Shown: positions 1 to 13,823 of the stretch, in pieces | Position numbering within the stretch: the stretch's first letter is position 1 | How the letters are laid out: each line of letters begins with the position of its first letter | Source: Tetrahymena elliotti 4EA | Taxonomy: Eukaryota; Ciliophora; Oligohymenophorea; Hymenostomatida; Tetrahymenidae | Assembly (NCBI GenBank): GCA_000231825.2 | Contig: JH720358.1 | Coordinates: 281,242-345,241, forward strand | Direction: 5' to 3' | DNA length: 64,000 bases | Program-made: the position numbers and the translations under genes | Notes under the pieces: model-generated | What the model saw: the letters and a program-made list of their open reading frames with translations, nothing else | What the model was told of the DNA's origin: nothing | Databases searched by the model: none

Positions 1-1053
1 ATAAATCTATAATACTAAATGAGCTTCTATAACTCAAAAAAAAATATATGCATTCAGAGTATTTCAATATATTGGGCTCAACTTATTTTATTTTTTCTAA
101 AACCTTGCTTTTAGTCTACTAAAATTGATTTTAATCCAAAAAAAATATGAACAAAAATAAATAGAAATATTTTGAGCTATCATTTAAGTATTTTACTAAA
201 ATATTTACTCCATCTTAAAACATCATCATTTTTTGATATATATATTAACAAAGAAATATTAATTTTACTTGAAAAACAAAGTCATTTTTCTACAAGCAAA
301 TTAATTTAAATTAAAAGATTAATCTTTATAGATTTGGTTTGAGAAAAGAATAATAAATATGATAGAAATAAAGGAATACAAAATATAAATTGAGGCATGT
401 TTAAAGAAAGAAATTTATTTAGAAATAAAATGGAAATAGAAATTTTATTATATTATTAAATGAAGAAGTATAGATAGAGGTGGCTTTAATTACAAAAAAG
501 CAAATAGTTATAATCAAAATACACCTTTTTTAATAGTAAATAAACATTCGAGTATCTAAGGTTAGTTTATAAAAATAAATTAATATGGGAATAGTAGCAG
601 TAATAGTGAAATGCAAAAAGTGTAATTAAGGTTTAGTAAAATAAATTTTGGGTATTGAAAGAAAATACTTAGAAATTTTGGGAGAATATTTTGAGATAAA
701 TCTGATGATTAAAAAAATTTATGGAAAATTGTGATGAAATTTAATTTAGTGAAAAGCAGATAAATTTATTTGATTAATTGAAAAATTTTAGAAAAATCAT
801 CAGTAAAATCCAACGCTACTTATTTGAAAGAATTACTTACTTACTATTACTTTTAGAAAATTCCTATTTTTAATGGCTTAAAATTTTATTAGGCTGTGTT
901 ACATAAAAAAAGCTACCTGATAAATAGCTACTATTCTAATTAATTTTATAATAATAGGTCACCCAGTCTTTCATAATAATGTAATCTCCATTCTAAATTT
1001 ATGATTAGCACAGTTTACACCTTCTAATAGATGATTAATTCCACCATAATTTC
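1..1053. other. Gene-poor AT-rich stretch
   Basis: No supported gene. The stretch 300-850 is purine-rich on the + strand and stays free of TGA in more than one frame, for example an open frame from an ATG near 430. The composition (Lys/Glu/Ile, few conserved-looking residues) is what purine-rich DNA gives by chance in a TGA-only code. I therefore do not call a gene. Confidence 0.5.
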
Positions 1054-3293
1054 ATGAAAGCTAAACCAGAAGAACCAAAGTTATAAACATAGATTAGCAA
1101 GGGTCCTAATATAATGGTGTAATCTTAGAATATGACTAACTTGCTTGATTTAGATTTATTATCTTCCGACTCAACAACTGCTGATTCTAATATATTTAGC
1201 AAAGATGTGGATGAAAACTATTCTTTGAAAATTCACCAGCTTATTTTAATTGATAATAATTGGAGATTTATTTCCTAACCTTTCTTTGCAAAAAGCTAAG
1301 AAAAATCCTACTATTTTAATATAGGACTAGGTCGTCTTTCATTGAATAGAAGAAAAACTTCACACTACCACAGCTAAGACAATAAGGAATTCATCGACTT
1401 ATTAGGAGATGAAGATGAAGGAAACAATTAAAAATAAATAGAAGAGAATTTAACATAAAATACTGTTCAAGATATAGTCAAAAAGCACTAAAACAATGAT
1501 AAAATACAATCATAACAATCTATTTTAAGTGATGTAGATTAGGATGATATGCATTTTTTGAATATTGATTAAAATTAGATCATGAATCATTTTAGCGAAA
1601 TATCAAATTTCGCATGCGATTTTGAAACAATTAAGAATTACATTAACAGCGATCGTCAACTCCTCTATAACAAATATTGGGATAAGAATTTAGACTTTGA
1701 CCATCCAGATCTTGTTTCAATAACCATCGCATGGACTTATAAAACACCAGGTAAAAAACTAATTTATAGTTAAGTTGATATTTAGCAATTTCAATTACTT
1801 TTTTGAAGTAAAATTAAATTAGCTAGTTTAAAAATTAATCTTAATTTTTTCTCTTGTTTTTTAATAAAAAAATTAAGTTTTTCTTACAAAACAAAGAAAA
1901 TATTTTTTAAATCTTGATAAAATGTTAAATTTAATTTTGATTTCTTTTGAATAGAAAAAACATATTCTGGGTTGCACAGTTTGCCAAAAGTGAGAATGAA
2001 CCGCTCTTTGATTCACAATAAGACCATAAAATCAAATCCATTTGAAATGTTCTGCCTAAGCATAAATTTAGATTATTAATAGCAAGTTAAGCATAACTTC
2101 ACTCACTAACCGTAATTAAATATATAAATTTTACAGGAAAATTCATTTTATCAGAGATTCCTTAATCCATTTTTTTTATTTTTTTAAATTTTGTGGAATG
2201 TATTTTGTCGAATGAAAGAATGAATGAACATTGATTTGTTTGTAAATTCAGTTTACAAAAATACAAAATAAATTTGTGATTTTTGAAATTTTTAAAATTA
2301 GCTTGAATAAAAATTTTAAATTAATTAAAAAGCGTTTGCTGCGTGGATGTTCAAGTGAAGGTGAAAAACATGTACTGTAAAGATCCTGTATCATTCTAAT
2401 TTATTTGTATAAACGGAGATGATTCGCTTGGGTAAATATTTAAATTTTAATTTTTAAAACATTACAATTAAATGGCTAATTAAATTTGTCTTTTCTAAGA
2501 AGTGATTGAATGGTACTAACATAGGTATTTAAGAAATACATAAATATTCTTTGGTTTTTTTTAAATTAATATTTAACAAAAATAACATGAAATTCACCAT
2601 AAAATTTGATAATAATATTCAAAAATACGAAAATTAAGAATGGATATTATATTTGTAGCACTTACTACTAGTTAATTAATTGAACTACTTGGTATCCACA
2701 AATACTTTCTCATGTTTTTCTTATCAAATCTAATATAAAAAATTATTCTTTTTTTTCTAATCAAACTTTTCCAATAAAATATTTTTTATCAATACACTTT
2801 TTTACCTATTTAGAACCAACACAAACGATGAGTCTTATCCTTTCTTCATTTGGGAAGGATTAACAGAACAGACCATCAGCAACTTAGATTACTAGGTATT
2901 AATTATTCATAAATTTAATTAAAAATATTGATAGATGATAGATAAATAAATCAATCCTATAATAAATCCTATCAATTAGAAATTCAACATATTTAAAATT
3001 TGTATTTTTTTATGAATCATCCAATCACATTATTACTGTTTGTCTAATATCTTTTTTGTAAAATACCACATAACAAGGCAGAAGAAGTCATTAATTTAAA
3101 AGCTGTATTTGTAGGTGAGGGCTTTTACAATATTAACAGATTTAAATATTTGTTTTTCAGAAACAAAGACACAAAGTAGATAGTAGAACCTTTAACTTAA
3201 GCTGAACTTAGCTAGAACAAGAAAATTGAATACTTAAGCTTCGTTCCTCTAGACAGGGAATAATTCTTCATAAATATTGTTAATTCCTCCTGA
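1054..3293 (+). CDS. Hypothetical protein, six exons
   Basis: Function not recognised. With TAA/TAG read as Gln the exons are 1054-1750, 1955-2048, 2333-2431, 2814-2895, 3078-3114 and 3169-3293, giving 377 residues ending in TGA. The phases of all exons add up. The N-terminal third is acidic and rich in Asp, Asn, Ser and Gln, with a DEDEGNN stretch and several Gln from TAA/TAG. The C-terminal part is more ordered, with alternating hydrophobic residues (VDVQVKVKNMY, SYPFFIWEGL, YLSFVPLDREQFF) that suggest beta strands. The start is uncertain: ATGs at 1114 and 1132 are in the same frame. Two splice choices are weak, namely the donor after 2048 (GTTCTG) and the acceptor before 3169, where an earlier AG at 3160 gives a worse frame. 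That a gene lies here is fairly sure; the exact exons are less so. Confidence 0.6.
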
Positions 3294-5336
3294 AAATCAC
3301 AATAAATATAATTTTGATTAAGGCTAATTTAGTATGTGTTTAATGCATAAATAGTAATTGAAATCTATTTTAATTCAAAAAGTAGTAATGTTTTGTAAAA
3401 AGTAACGTGTTGATGTAAGTTTATCTATTGATTGATATAATCAATCTTAAATTCTCTTCTTTTTCTTGTAATTAAGCATAAATAGTCTTTTGAATAACTA
3501 TGCTTTTGTAACCATCATCTAACCTTGTTAAAGACAAATTCCCTTTTATATTAATTTTTGAATGGTAATAATTATTGTTTGTAAATACAAAGAATTCTAT
3601 TCGAATTGCTAAATTCGAGATCTTTATTAGCAATAATTTTAATTTTTAAATAGTAACTTGGCTTTATTAATCAATCAACAAACCTTTCATTGATTTTATT
3701 TTGGATAGATTGAGAGATTATGTTAAATTTCTCGAGGTCGAAATAAAAAATCTATATTGTAAATTATAAACGATACATACATATTTGAAATGAATTAAAA
3801 TTTATTAGTTATTATTTTCGGGCAATAAATATTAACAGCCAATAAATAATTCATGTAAAAAATTAGATATCATTTACTGTAAAATAAATTGACTAATTTA
3901 CTCGCCTTAATTTGAATCAGTTTTTTTTAGAAAAGAAAAGTTTGGTTAGGAAGGAATTCTTTTATTATTTTATTTCCTCTTTTCGCTGAAATAAATAAAT
4001 ATCTTGGTTACTAGAAATTAATTTTATGAATTGCCTTCCAAAAGAAAATAAAAAAATAATGTAAGCTAAACAATCAAACAAGCAAAATATTTATTTGGGT
4101 GAAATATAAATTAAATGTATCTGATCATTCTAAATGTATTGATTTCACATCACTAATTAAAAAATTAATAATTATGATACTATTTCTGATATGTTAAAAA
4201 GACTTACTTCTTATTTAAAATTTAAAAATTTTAATTCTTTTAGATTACTCATCTCTAAATAGCAAGCGACGTAAAAATAAATGGTTTTTAAAATTCAGAA
4301 GAATAACCTAATTTTATTAATATTTATCAGACACTAATTAAAAGTAGGTGGAAATCAATTACTAAGATAAACTAGATAGACTTTTTTTATTTTAAAGATA
4401 AATACCATATACGGAGTTCACAACTAACTGAATATTATTAAAATTATGTAATATTCTATTATTCATTTTCGAAAGAAATGATATTTGAATTAACTGGTTA
4501 TAAGCAATGTAAAAATTAAAGAGATCTCATAGTTCTTACAAATTATTTACAAAAGAAAGAGAAAAAATGCTAAGAAGATTAACTTTTCTAAATTAATATT
4601 AATTAAAGAGTGAGGAAGAAGTAAAGAGAAACAAAAAGTTAATATGTTGCCTGATTAATAGCTCTTTGTAAGTGATATTGTCACCAGGATTAAAAAATTT
4701 GATTTATCCTAAATAAGATAAGTTAGAGATGAATGAAGGACACTTACTAATTATTAAATTATTTATTTATTTACTTACTTATTTTAGAAGAAGCTTTAGG
4801 TAAATGAGAAAGAGAGAGAATGAGTGAACAAATGAAAAAATATCATGCATGAGAAATTTAATTAAATAAAATATCATAAATTATTATGATTAAAGAATCG
4901 CTTTTGAGCAATATCTAAGAGATATAATTAATTACTTTTCTTGGCGTTCACTGATTTCAGTTTTAATCAAATATTTTAGCTCTTAATTCTGAAAATTACA
5001 AGCGATCTTTTTTTATCCTTTTTTGTAAAATTTTACAAAATTGCTCGAAAAACTTCTCAGAAATTTAATTTGTGATATGAATGTTTGTTTACTTTTTTAA
5101 ATCTCTTGAGAAAATCTTTCAAGAAATGACAGATTCTACATAACATTATTCAAATAGGGAATTTTTTTATTTATTATTTTCTTCTCTCTCTTTTTTTTTC
5201 TTTTCTAAATAAATCCTACAAGTTTAAATTTCTTTGCCCTTAGTTTCTTTTGATTTATCTGAAACACATAAATAAAAATAAATAAAAAACTGATTCTTAA
5301 ACTTTCATCAAATATTTTAAATTAACCACAAACACC
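3294..5336. other. Intergenic, one small doubtful ORF
   Basis: AT-rich DNA without a supported gene. A 58-codon frame at 4478-4654 (+), starting MIFELTGYKQCK and ending in TGA, and an overlapping 86-codon frame at 4568 have fairly normal composition but no context. I treat them as chance ORFs. Short tetranucleotide-like runs (ATTT, TTAC) are scattered through the rest. Confidence 0.4.
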
Positions 5337-6370
5337 ATGTTCTAAAATAGCTTGAGGTAATTTATATTTAGATTTCATTTTGTATTTTTTTCATTTAACT
5401 TGCGAAGAGATAATGTTTTATAACATTTTTTGCAATTTTGTTCCTTTTTGATATTTTCTATGAAAAATGAAAATATTACCTAAAAAAAATTTTAATTTTT
5501 TCGATTTGTGTTGCTTGGTGTATGTAGTGTATTTGTAATCAATCTATTATGCATTAGCAAAAATATATTTTTTATATTTCTCTTTTGCTTCATCATCGTC
5601 ATACAAAATAATTGAGGGTATCAGAAAAGATACGTCTCACAAAAGAAGATAAATTACATTCAAAGTAAGAAGACAAATTGCATTACAACAAATAGGTATA
5701 TACATACCTATAAGAAAATAAATCAAATGAAAAGTAAATTAAGAAGATAAACATCATTCAAAATAATATAAATATGTAAATATTAATTTCAAAATCATTC
5801 TAATCAAAAATATCAAAACCAAAAAATCAATCTATCTATCTATCTATCAATTATTGAGTTGAAAATAGTATTTAAAAAATGCATGATGATTTGAGTGAAA
5901 TTTAATATTTGTTTTTTTACCTTATTTTTGCATTAGGTAATTATTAGAATTGGCAGTAATTAAGTCTATTAGGACTGTAATATAAATAAATTTTTTATAG
6001 CTTAGTGGGAAAAATAAAGAGAAGATACATTCATTCATTCATTCCTTCATTGATATTTTAATTGATAAATAGATTGATTAATTCATTTTTTTATTGATTT
6101 ATTCATTAATTAATGAATGATAATTAGCTTAGGACACAAGCAAATTGTAATAAACATTAATTAAAAAATAAAATATACATTTGTGTATTTAGAAGCAGCT
6201 AAGAAAATAGTCGTACCTAATACGCAGCTCAATCAATCAGCCGCCGCCTAAAAACTACTTTTAATTCTACTACCTAAGCATAACTAACAAAAAAATAAAG
6301 ACAATCATACTACTCCACCAATTGCTAAGTCTAACCATAGCAAATATTTTGTGAAGTTAAATTTATCTGA
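5337..6370 (+). CDS. Possible small three-exon gene
   Basis: Not recognised and weakly supported. Exons 5337-5356, 5617-5664 and 6193-6370 join in phase to an 81-residue basic protein starting MFQNSLRVSEK and ending CEVKFI-TGA. Support comes from strong splice sites (GTAATT and GTAAGA donors, TTGAG and TTTAG acceptors), from Gln codons TAA inside the frame, and from a jump to higher GC at 6193-6350. The last exon can also be read in a second frame with plausible composition, and an alternative donor exists at 5695, so the protein sequence is not secure. It could instead be a 5' leader of the gene at 6990 or a noncoding transcript. Confidence 0.3.
5831..5848. repeat. TCTA microsatellite
   Basis: Four and a half units of TCTA, inside the proposed second intron of the weak gene at 5337-6370. 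It is one of many short tetranucleotide runs in the non-coding parts of this window. Confidence 0.8.
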
Positions 6371-6989
6371 TTCAATAGGATATATATTTACAATTCACAC
6401 TCACTCACTCAAGCCATCGATCAACAAAACAATCAACCAAAAAAAAAATCGATCCAAACCAAACTCAAAGTCTTATACCAAAACTCACTACTAATCACCC
6501 ACCCACCCAACACTCTTATCCCCTCCTTTCTCTTTCTTCTTCTCTTTTATTTCTTACTCTCCAAATACTATTCGATATACCTAATAAGATTTCGCGTTGA
6601 ATAAATTAATAAATCAATCAATCAATTAATAGATTAAGACTACGGCTATTTTCTTTAATAAAGTAAATAAGATAGGATCTTTTTAATTATCATTGAAATT
6701 ATTTGACAAAACCAACAAGACTGATCATAATTTCTGAAATATATATTATTAGTATTTTAAAAAGGACTGATTTGTATTTATAGGATATTTAAAAACTTAA
6801 CTTAAAGAAAATATTGACGACTCTTTACTCTAACTCATTCTGAATAAAGACCTTTCTTTTTGTAGTCTCTGGGATTAATTGAAAAATAAAAATTAATTAT
6901 TTTACGAACTTACACATTAGCTCTCTTGCTTAATTTGATTCAAAATCTAAATTTATTTATTTGTTTGTTGTTTGTTTGCTTTTTTTAAA
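6371..6989. other. C-rich upstream region
   Basis: No gene, but strand-biased in composition. From 6395 to 6545 the + strand is rich in C and A, then C and T (CACTCACTCACTC, CCCACCCACCCAAC, CCCCTCCTTTCTC). From 6840 it returns to AT. This lies directly upstream of the intronless gene at 6990 and could be its promoter or leader region; that is inference only. Confidence 0.4.
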
Positions 6990-8012
6990 ATGGGATCTTG
7001 TGTAGTTACTGAATTGAGATCTAGAGATAATAGAGAAATTACATTCTCTGCTGATTCCAAAGTAAGTTGCAATAAAATATTCTGCATATCCTAAGAACAA
7101 GAAGATTTAGCAGCAATTTTGGAGCAATCTGGATTGGCTACTATCCAGAATAAAGTTTCGAATACCAGGCTAGTTACAATAGACACCGAGGACAAACAAA
7201 AAGTTACAGATGTCTAAGTTAGTGCTAAACATTTTTAAGATAACCAGAAATTATATGTGAGACAATCATGCAAAGAAGACATTATTGTTCTTACAGAAGA
7301 TGGCTGCTAAATTGCTAGTAACAGTAGCTTACAAAACTTAAATTAAATTACTTATCAATCAACCAGAAATAATACTTTAAGTATGGGAAATAATTCATAA
7401 ACAACCATTCCATTCACATCTGCTGGTATGATTACTTCATAATCTTCTTCATCACTTAGCTGTATCAACCCTCACTTTAAGAATAGTAATAGTTTAATCT
7501 AGTCTAATAATCTAAATAATGGAATTGTTTAAAACGCTAACATTTGTATTAATGGAATACCACAAACGGGAAGGAGAGGAAGCATTTTATTTAGATAAAA
7601 ATCGCAATGTCCATCCAAGAGACGTAACAGCTCTTCAAGTAGAAGAACTTCTATGACTACAATTGAGCAGTCTAGAACTCCTATGATTGTACTTAACAGC
7701 GAATCAAATTTGAGTTATCCTCAATCTAACCTAGACGAAATAATTTAACTTGTGAACAGCAAGAACGTAAGCGCAAACATGATAAAGGAAGTTTGTGATC
7801 AATACATTGAAAGAAAGAAAGCCGAATACACAATTAATGACTACATTTCTGAAGAATATTAAAACTGCATTTAAGATCTAGCAGTGATTCTGTTTAAATC
7901 CTAACTTCAAGAACTCGGAAAATATTATTTAGATAAATTAGTTCAGCACAAAAAGATTATCACCTAAAAAAATTTGATGAAAAATTTATTTGAGTATTAA
8001 AAAAAGCTCTGA
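6990..8012 (+). CDS. MGSC-starting Ser/Asn-rich protein, lipid anchor likely
   Basis: Intronless frame of 340 residues ending in TGA, with many in-frame TAA and a few TAG Gln codons. The ATG follows an A-run (TTTAAAATGGG), the usual ciliate start context. The protein begins MGSCVV: Gly2 plus Cys4 is the classic pattern for N-myristoylation together with palmitoylation, so attachment to the plasma or ciliary membrane is likely (family knowledge and inference). Residues of roughly 110-230 are low-complexity Ser, Asn, Thr and Gln, with a basic Ser/Arg patch (KRRNSSSSRRTS) that looks like a kinase target. The last 100 residues are charged and probably helical (DEIIQLVNSKNV, QYIERKKAEYTIND). No known catalytic domain is seen and I do not recognise the family. 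Codon use and splice-free structure leave little doubt that it is a real gene. Confidence 0.85.
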
Positions 8013-11000
8013 ACATTCCATCTATTTTCAGATCAAATTAGAACTTCCTTCTTCAAATGCTTAAAATTGTAAATTAAAATCCTAATTCTTAAAAAGTACT
8101 AAACCATTATTTAAAACCACCCAACCCACTCAAAATAATTAACTTAACAAATATAAGTAAATATCAGAATAGACATAATAGTAATAACAATATCACCATC
8201 AATATCAATAACAATAATAACTAATTAACAATTAAAAAATCCCCGTACTAAATTGAATTTAATAAAATAACATTGTTTCTCATTCTTTAATAAAAAACTT
8301 AATATTGATTACTCCTCAGTATTTAACTAACTTTCTATATTATTTATCTTCACCCACTCCTCCATCCATCCATCCACTCATCAAACCAAACAACCAAAAA
8401 ATCATATTCATCAATTGAATAGACTCATACATACATAAATCAGTAAATAATAACATAATCGTTCAACATTACTTACTAAAAATAAATTATTTCATTCAAA
8501 ACTTATCTTTGAGATAAATATTTAAATGTCCTACTTTAATTGCATGACATCCATCAGCTGACTACCAAATGAATGTTAAAAATTCTGGTTAATTATTGCT
8601 AAAAGTAAATTTCTTAGTTTCTAGAAAAAGCTATTATTATTGTAGGACACTTATGATTTTGGTACTTAGCTCAAAAAGTGATTGATTATATCACATTACT
8701 AAATAAACAATCATTACCTACATACCTCCATTTGCTATTTTGTTAACAAATTATTTTTCAAAATAAAATTAAATTATTAACTCATTTGATAAATTGATTA
8801 ATTAATCAATTTACTCATTTATTCACCAACCCACTAACTAACTAACCAACCAACCAATACCAACTAAAAAACTAACTAACTAACTAACTCATTCATTAAC
8901 AAAAATTTATTGCTTGTATTTTTACAGTATTATTCTTTATTAATTTTATTTGTTTTATTATTCGTAAATATGAAAAATAAATGGATTTCAATCAATAATT
9001 TTTCAAAGTAATCATTTTAGTTTTCTCTCTTTAATTATTTTCTTCACTCAGTCAAAGTTACTGAGCTTCATAGATTTCCTAATTATTGGCTAATCTTTTT
9101 AAAAATTTTTTAATTAATCCATCACATTTCTCTTTTAATCATAAATTTTTTGCTGTAATCTTTCAAAAATTAAATATTCTTACTTTTTTTGATCACATTT
9201 TTTACATTATTAAACTAACTAACTAACTAATTTTAAATCATTTGATGATTTTTCCAATCGCAAAATCTTCTCTAATCACTACTTAAGCTTCAATATTTTT
9301 AGTGTAAAATTATCTGTTGATTGGAAATTTTAAGTGATTTGGAAATTATATGGTTTTGTTTATATTTTAAATGTTATTTCATCTCTTTTTTAAAAGTATA
9401 CTTTTAAGTAATTGAGTCTCATTTATTATTCAATCTAGGAGGGTCGGGTCCATGCTTTCACTTGCTAGCCTATCTTCTGATTTTTTCTTTTAATTGTAAT
9501 ATGTCTATTTTTGTATTATTTCTTATTACTACTCCTTTTTATTAAAGATCAGAGAAAAAGAATCAAGATTATCTATCCATTTGTTTGTTATCTTATCCCT
9601 TAATTTTCATCACATGTTTTTTGATTTAAGCGTACTAATTTTTAATGACTTATTAAATCTCTAAATTATTTATAACCACTAACAGAGCTTGAATAGCTTT
9701 TGATGTGAAACGTGTTACTCATTATTTAATTGCAGATAAATTCTTTAATACTAGTAACAATAGAAAAATATTTTTATTGAAAAAAACAAATAAAACTTAT
9801 TAGTCAATATATTTAGATGATAAACTTTATTATTTATTGATCATTCAACCTATTCATAAAATACATTATGAACTCTAATTAAGTTTGAGTTTTTTTTGAG
9901 TAAAATTAGTTATTTTTTATTTTATTGCTGATATGTTCATTTATCAGAAACAAAAGAAAAAGAATTATTTTTTTATGAAGTAACAAAAACAGAGAAATAA
10001 AAACGTTTTAATGAGAGATAAAAAATATTTCTTAATAATAACAAATGATTTTTACATAATAATTTAATTATTTTAGTAAAGATAAAATATATATATTTAT
10101 AAATAAAAATGATTATTGTTTAATAAAAAGTATTATTTCATATTTTGCCTAGATCATTTTTTAGTTTTTCCACACAATTTTCAAATTTATTTTATTTTTT
10201 ATCTATAATTTTTAGCTTTTATTCTGATTTTTTAAGTTCATCTTAAATTACTAATTGCTGTTAAAGAAGCAGGTCAGACTTTTATGTATAAAAAAGTAAA
10301 TAAATTAAAAACGAAATTGAACTAAAATTTACCATATTATTCATTTCATCAATAAGATCATTTTACTGCTCAACTGGCGATTTACTGCTTTGGCTTTTTC
10401 TATTTTAAATTATTTTTTACTTTTTAAAATGTTAAAATTTTTTATTTACTGCTATTTCTACTTTGAAGATGTATCATAATTATTAGTTTATTATTAAGTT
10501 TAATCAGTTTTTTCTTAATCAGCTTCTTTCTCAATTTTTTGACTACTAGTAAACATATTAACTATCTATCCAAAAAATGATTTTAAGCCTCTAGTAATAT
10601 ATTATGAGTTATTTATAGATTGTTGTGACTTGTCTATATTCTCTATTGTTCTATCCAGTTTTCCTAAAGTAAATAAATAAATAATATTATGTTAAATAAT
10701 TTTTGCAAAAGTTTATTTTACCATTTTATTCATATAGCTTTTTTTATGTCTCATCACTAATTTAATTTGCTTGGTTCAAATCCCTCAAACCCTGTTTGAG
10801 AAGATCATTTGTTTTTTCAATAATTTAATCTCCTGCCTTTTGTTGTTAACTAAAACTCATGATTTGCTTAATTAAGTATTCTTTTTAATAATTTGATTAA
10901 TTAACTTTGTGCTTTTTCTAAATAAAAGATGATATAAGTAATAGAAAAATTAGTTAATATCAATTTAATCAAAAAGTAAATTCTATTTGAAATAGAAACA

Positions 11001-13337
11001 AATAATTTTAAAACATTATCACAAAAAATTGATCAGAAATCTATTTTAATAAATTGCAAGATCCACTCTAATAAGAAAATTAATATATTCCAAAATTTTA
11101 TTGATTTAATTATTCTAAAAAGTATCTTAAATAACTTATTTCTCAAACAGCCAGCCAAATGATCGAAACTAAATTAATCAAAATGCTGTTTGACATCAAA
11201 TCATTAAAACTTACAAAAAATAAAAGTACAGAATTGATGTATGTAAATCAAAGTTAAAAGAATTTAGATATAATTTACAAAAATTAATAATGTTATTAAA
11301 AAGTTTAAATTCTGGTATTTTTTGAGCATTTAATTAATATTAAGAAATTTGCTTCATCAAGGTCTATTTACATAAAATATCTGTCAGCTTTTTTCAGAAT
11401 ATATGATATTGTATTTTCATTTTATTAATATTAATTATGATAAATTTAATTTACATAAGCTGTCTCTTTGTTTACATTTCATCAAACTATTTTTTATATT
11501 TTTTACTTTGTAACTTGTTTCTATTTATGTATTTTAATTTGTTTAATTCAATTTTCACTATTCTTTTAAATTAAAGCATATCCGAAATAAGCTACCTACT
11601 CTTTATGATAAATAAAATGTTAAGACATTTTTAAAACTTTTCATCAATAAGATAAAAAAAGATAAAATTTAGAAGAAATATTATCAAAATCTATTTTTTA
11701 CATCATGAAATCTTCATTTGTATCAAATTCTTCTGATTTTCATTCTTTATAAAGCGAAAATAGTTTTTTTAAAACTTTAATTAAAATTTTTCAGCATAAT
11801 ATTTTGTAAAGTTCAAAAGCTTTTCAAAGCTCCTGCTCAAGTGTTTGAGGATTCAAAATAAATTATTTGTATTTTTATTTCAGGATAAAAGGCAAATTAA
11901 ATTACGTTCGTATTTTTTATGTTTAATAAATAGATAAAAGATTCAAAAAATAAAATTTAATTCTATTAAATGTAATGATTATTTAGCTAATTTGCTATTC
12001 AAAGTCCCGGAAAGTTGAAATCAATCAAAAAGACATCTTTACATTAAAAATTATAAATAATTAAATGTTTGGAATCAAACTTAGTAAAATGCTGGCTAAA
12101 ATGAATTCTTTTAATTTTGTTTAAAGCTAATCAAATATGTTTAATTAACAAATTTTAGAATGAGTTTGATTTATTTAAAATTTTTACTTCATCTTTTTAC
12201 CTTAATTAAAACTTTATAATTTATATATACTTTTAACATTTTAATAAAATATAAATTATTATTTCAAAATAACCAACTACCTCATAATAAATATAAAGAA
12301 TTTTAATTCCAAGAATGGAATTTGTGATTTATTATTATTGATTATTAGGGCCTTTATTGTTATATTTTTATCATTAATTTTAACTTATTCTTTTAAATCA
12401 AACTTAAGAAAAATATTATTTTATTTATTTTCTTCAAATAATTGAGGACAAACACAAAAAATTAAAATGATCTCAAAAATTCAATAAAATCAATAAAAAC
12501 TCTATATTTTAGAAAATTTAAAGGATTACTTAAAAGAAAAGATTAGAAAATTAATATAAACCTGAAAAATAAATTTTAATTAAATTATGAAAAAGATCAA
12601 TATTTTGGTTAATTTAAATATCATGATATTTTTTCATTCATTTTAAAAAATATCAAAGAAAAATATTATTTTATTTCTTCTCCTTAACAAAAGAAAACTC
12701 AAAAAATTAAAATAACAACTATAATTTTATAAAATTAACAAAAACTAATTAAATTATGGCAAAGTTTACATCTTCCTTATTGGTTTTACAATTAATTCTT
12801 TAAAAATAAAAATATTTCTCATAGATTACTATTTTAAATAGTTTAAAAAAAAAAATTTTATTTTAGAAAAATTAACTTTGATATTTGGAAATTTATTTAT
12901 GAAGTAGATGTAATTTAACAGCAACAAATTGCTTGCTAAAATTTCCAAAGAAGATAAATAAAATTAAAGAAATTAAAATAGAAAATTAATTCAATTTATA
13001 TTTTAAAAATATATTTTTTAAAGAATGTTTCATAAAAATTATTGCAAAATTTCATAAAATTCTTTTTAAAAATAATTAAAAAATAAGAAATAATTTATCA
13101 TATAAAAATTCTTTTTCGATTTTAATGCAAAAATCATGAAATTATTAGGAAATTTTATAATTTTTAAGATTTTAAGATTTAAATTTTTGCAAATTACTTT
13201 TTTAGAATAATCATAGAAAAGATATAAAAATCTTAAATTAGATATCTTAAAAATATTTTTTTAGGAAATATTTAGACAATAAATTTAAGTTCAAGAAAGA
13301 TTTTTAGTTTTTATGAAACATTTTGTAAAGGTGGAAT
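8013..13337. other. Long intergenic AT-rich region
   Basis: More than 5 kb without a supported gene. The 3' side of the MGSC gene (8100-8900) is rich in CCA/CTAA-type short repeats. From 9500 to 13300 the DNA is almost all A and T with homopolymer runs. A short GC-rich island at 9436-9475 stands out and is listed as a finding. No tRNA or snRNA was recognised. Confidence 0.5.
8826..8890. repeat. CTAA/CCAA simple repeat tract
   Basis: Two runs of CTAA units with CCAA variants, at about 8832-8857 and 8870-8889, separated by a short unique piece. A related CATC-type run (TCCATCCATCCATCCAC) lies at 8360-8378 and another CTAA run at about 9213-9231. These are simple slippage repeats. Confidence 0.8.
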
Positions 13338-13823
13338 ATGTATGGACTATTTTTAAATAGATTGATAGATTGTGATCAGAATTGGAGAATGATGATTTAA
13401 TTAGAAAACACTAAAAATAAAAATTATCCTGAACTGGAATAATTAATTTATTGGAAGTAAAAATTTTTAAAAATAATCAAGCACATTGAATTAAAAGTAG
13501 AAATTAAGAAATTTTTAAATAATTTAGTGGATTCAGTTAGGTCATTAAAAATTTAAATTTTAGAAAGAGAAATGAAGGTTTGTCGAGGAGATTAAAAAAG
13601 TCAAGAAGATGAGAAAATGTGTAAAAAGACCAAAATAAAATTACACAATAAAATAAAATTGAGAATGAGGTTAAAATTTATTTAGAGGAGGAATGCAAAT
13701 TAGTAATTAAAGACAAAAGTATTTAGAAATTAAATATTCATTCTGCTTATTAATTTGTTTTAAGCGGGAAAACTAAATTTAAGTTTTAATTAAAATTTAT
13801 TAATGATATCAATCAATAAATGA
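13338..13823 (+). CDS. Possible 161-residue basic protein
   Basis: Weak call. It is an uninterrupted frame in the TGA-only code starting MYGLFLNRLIDCDQNW, with in-frame TAA/TAG and a TGA stop at 13821-13823. It is very rich in Lys, Asn and Leu and would be mostly helical (KFLKIIKHIELKVEIKKF). Its composition is more gene-like than the flanking DNA, and local GC rises in 13330-13700. Against it, the strand is purine-rich, which lowers the chance of TGA, the last 35 codons look like intergenic DNA, and no family is recognised. It may be a decayed gene or a chance ORF. Confidence 0.3.

Noticed and set aside
430..615. Plus-strand Gln/Lys-rich frame ending in five Gln and TGA
   Set aside because: It lies in a purine-rich strand where TGA-free frames are common by chance, and a second frame is equally open.
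10769..10799. GGTTCAAATCC, like the T loop of a tRNA
   Set aside because: Only two base pairs flank the loop and no other tRNA arm can be found upstream.
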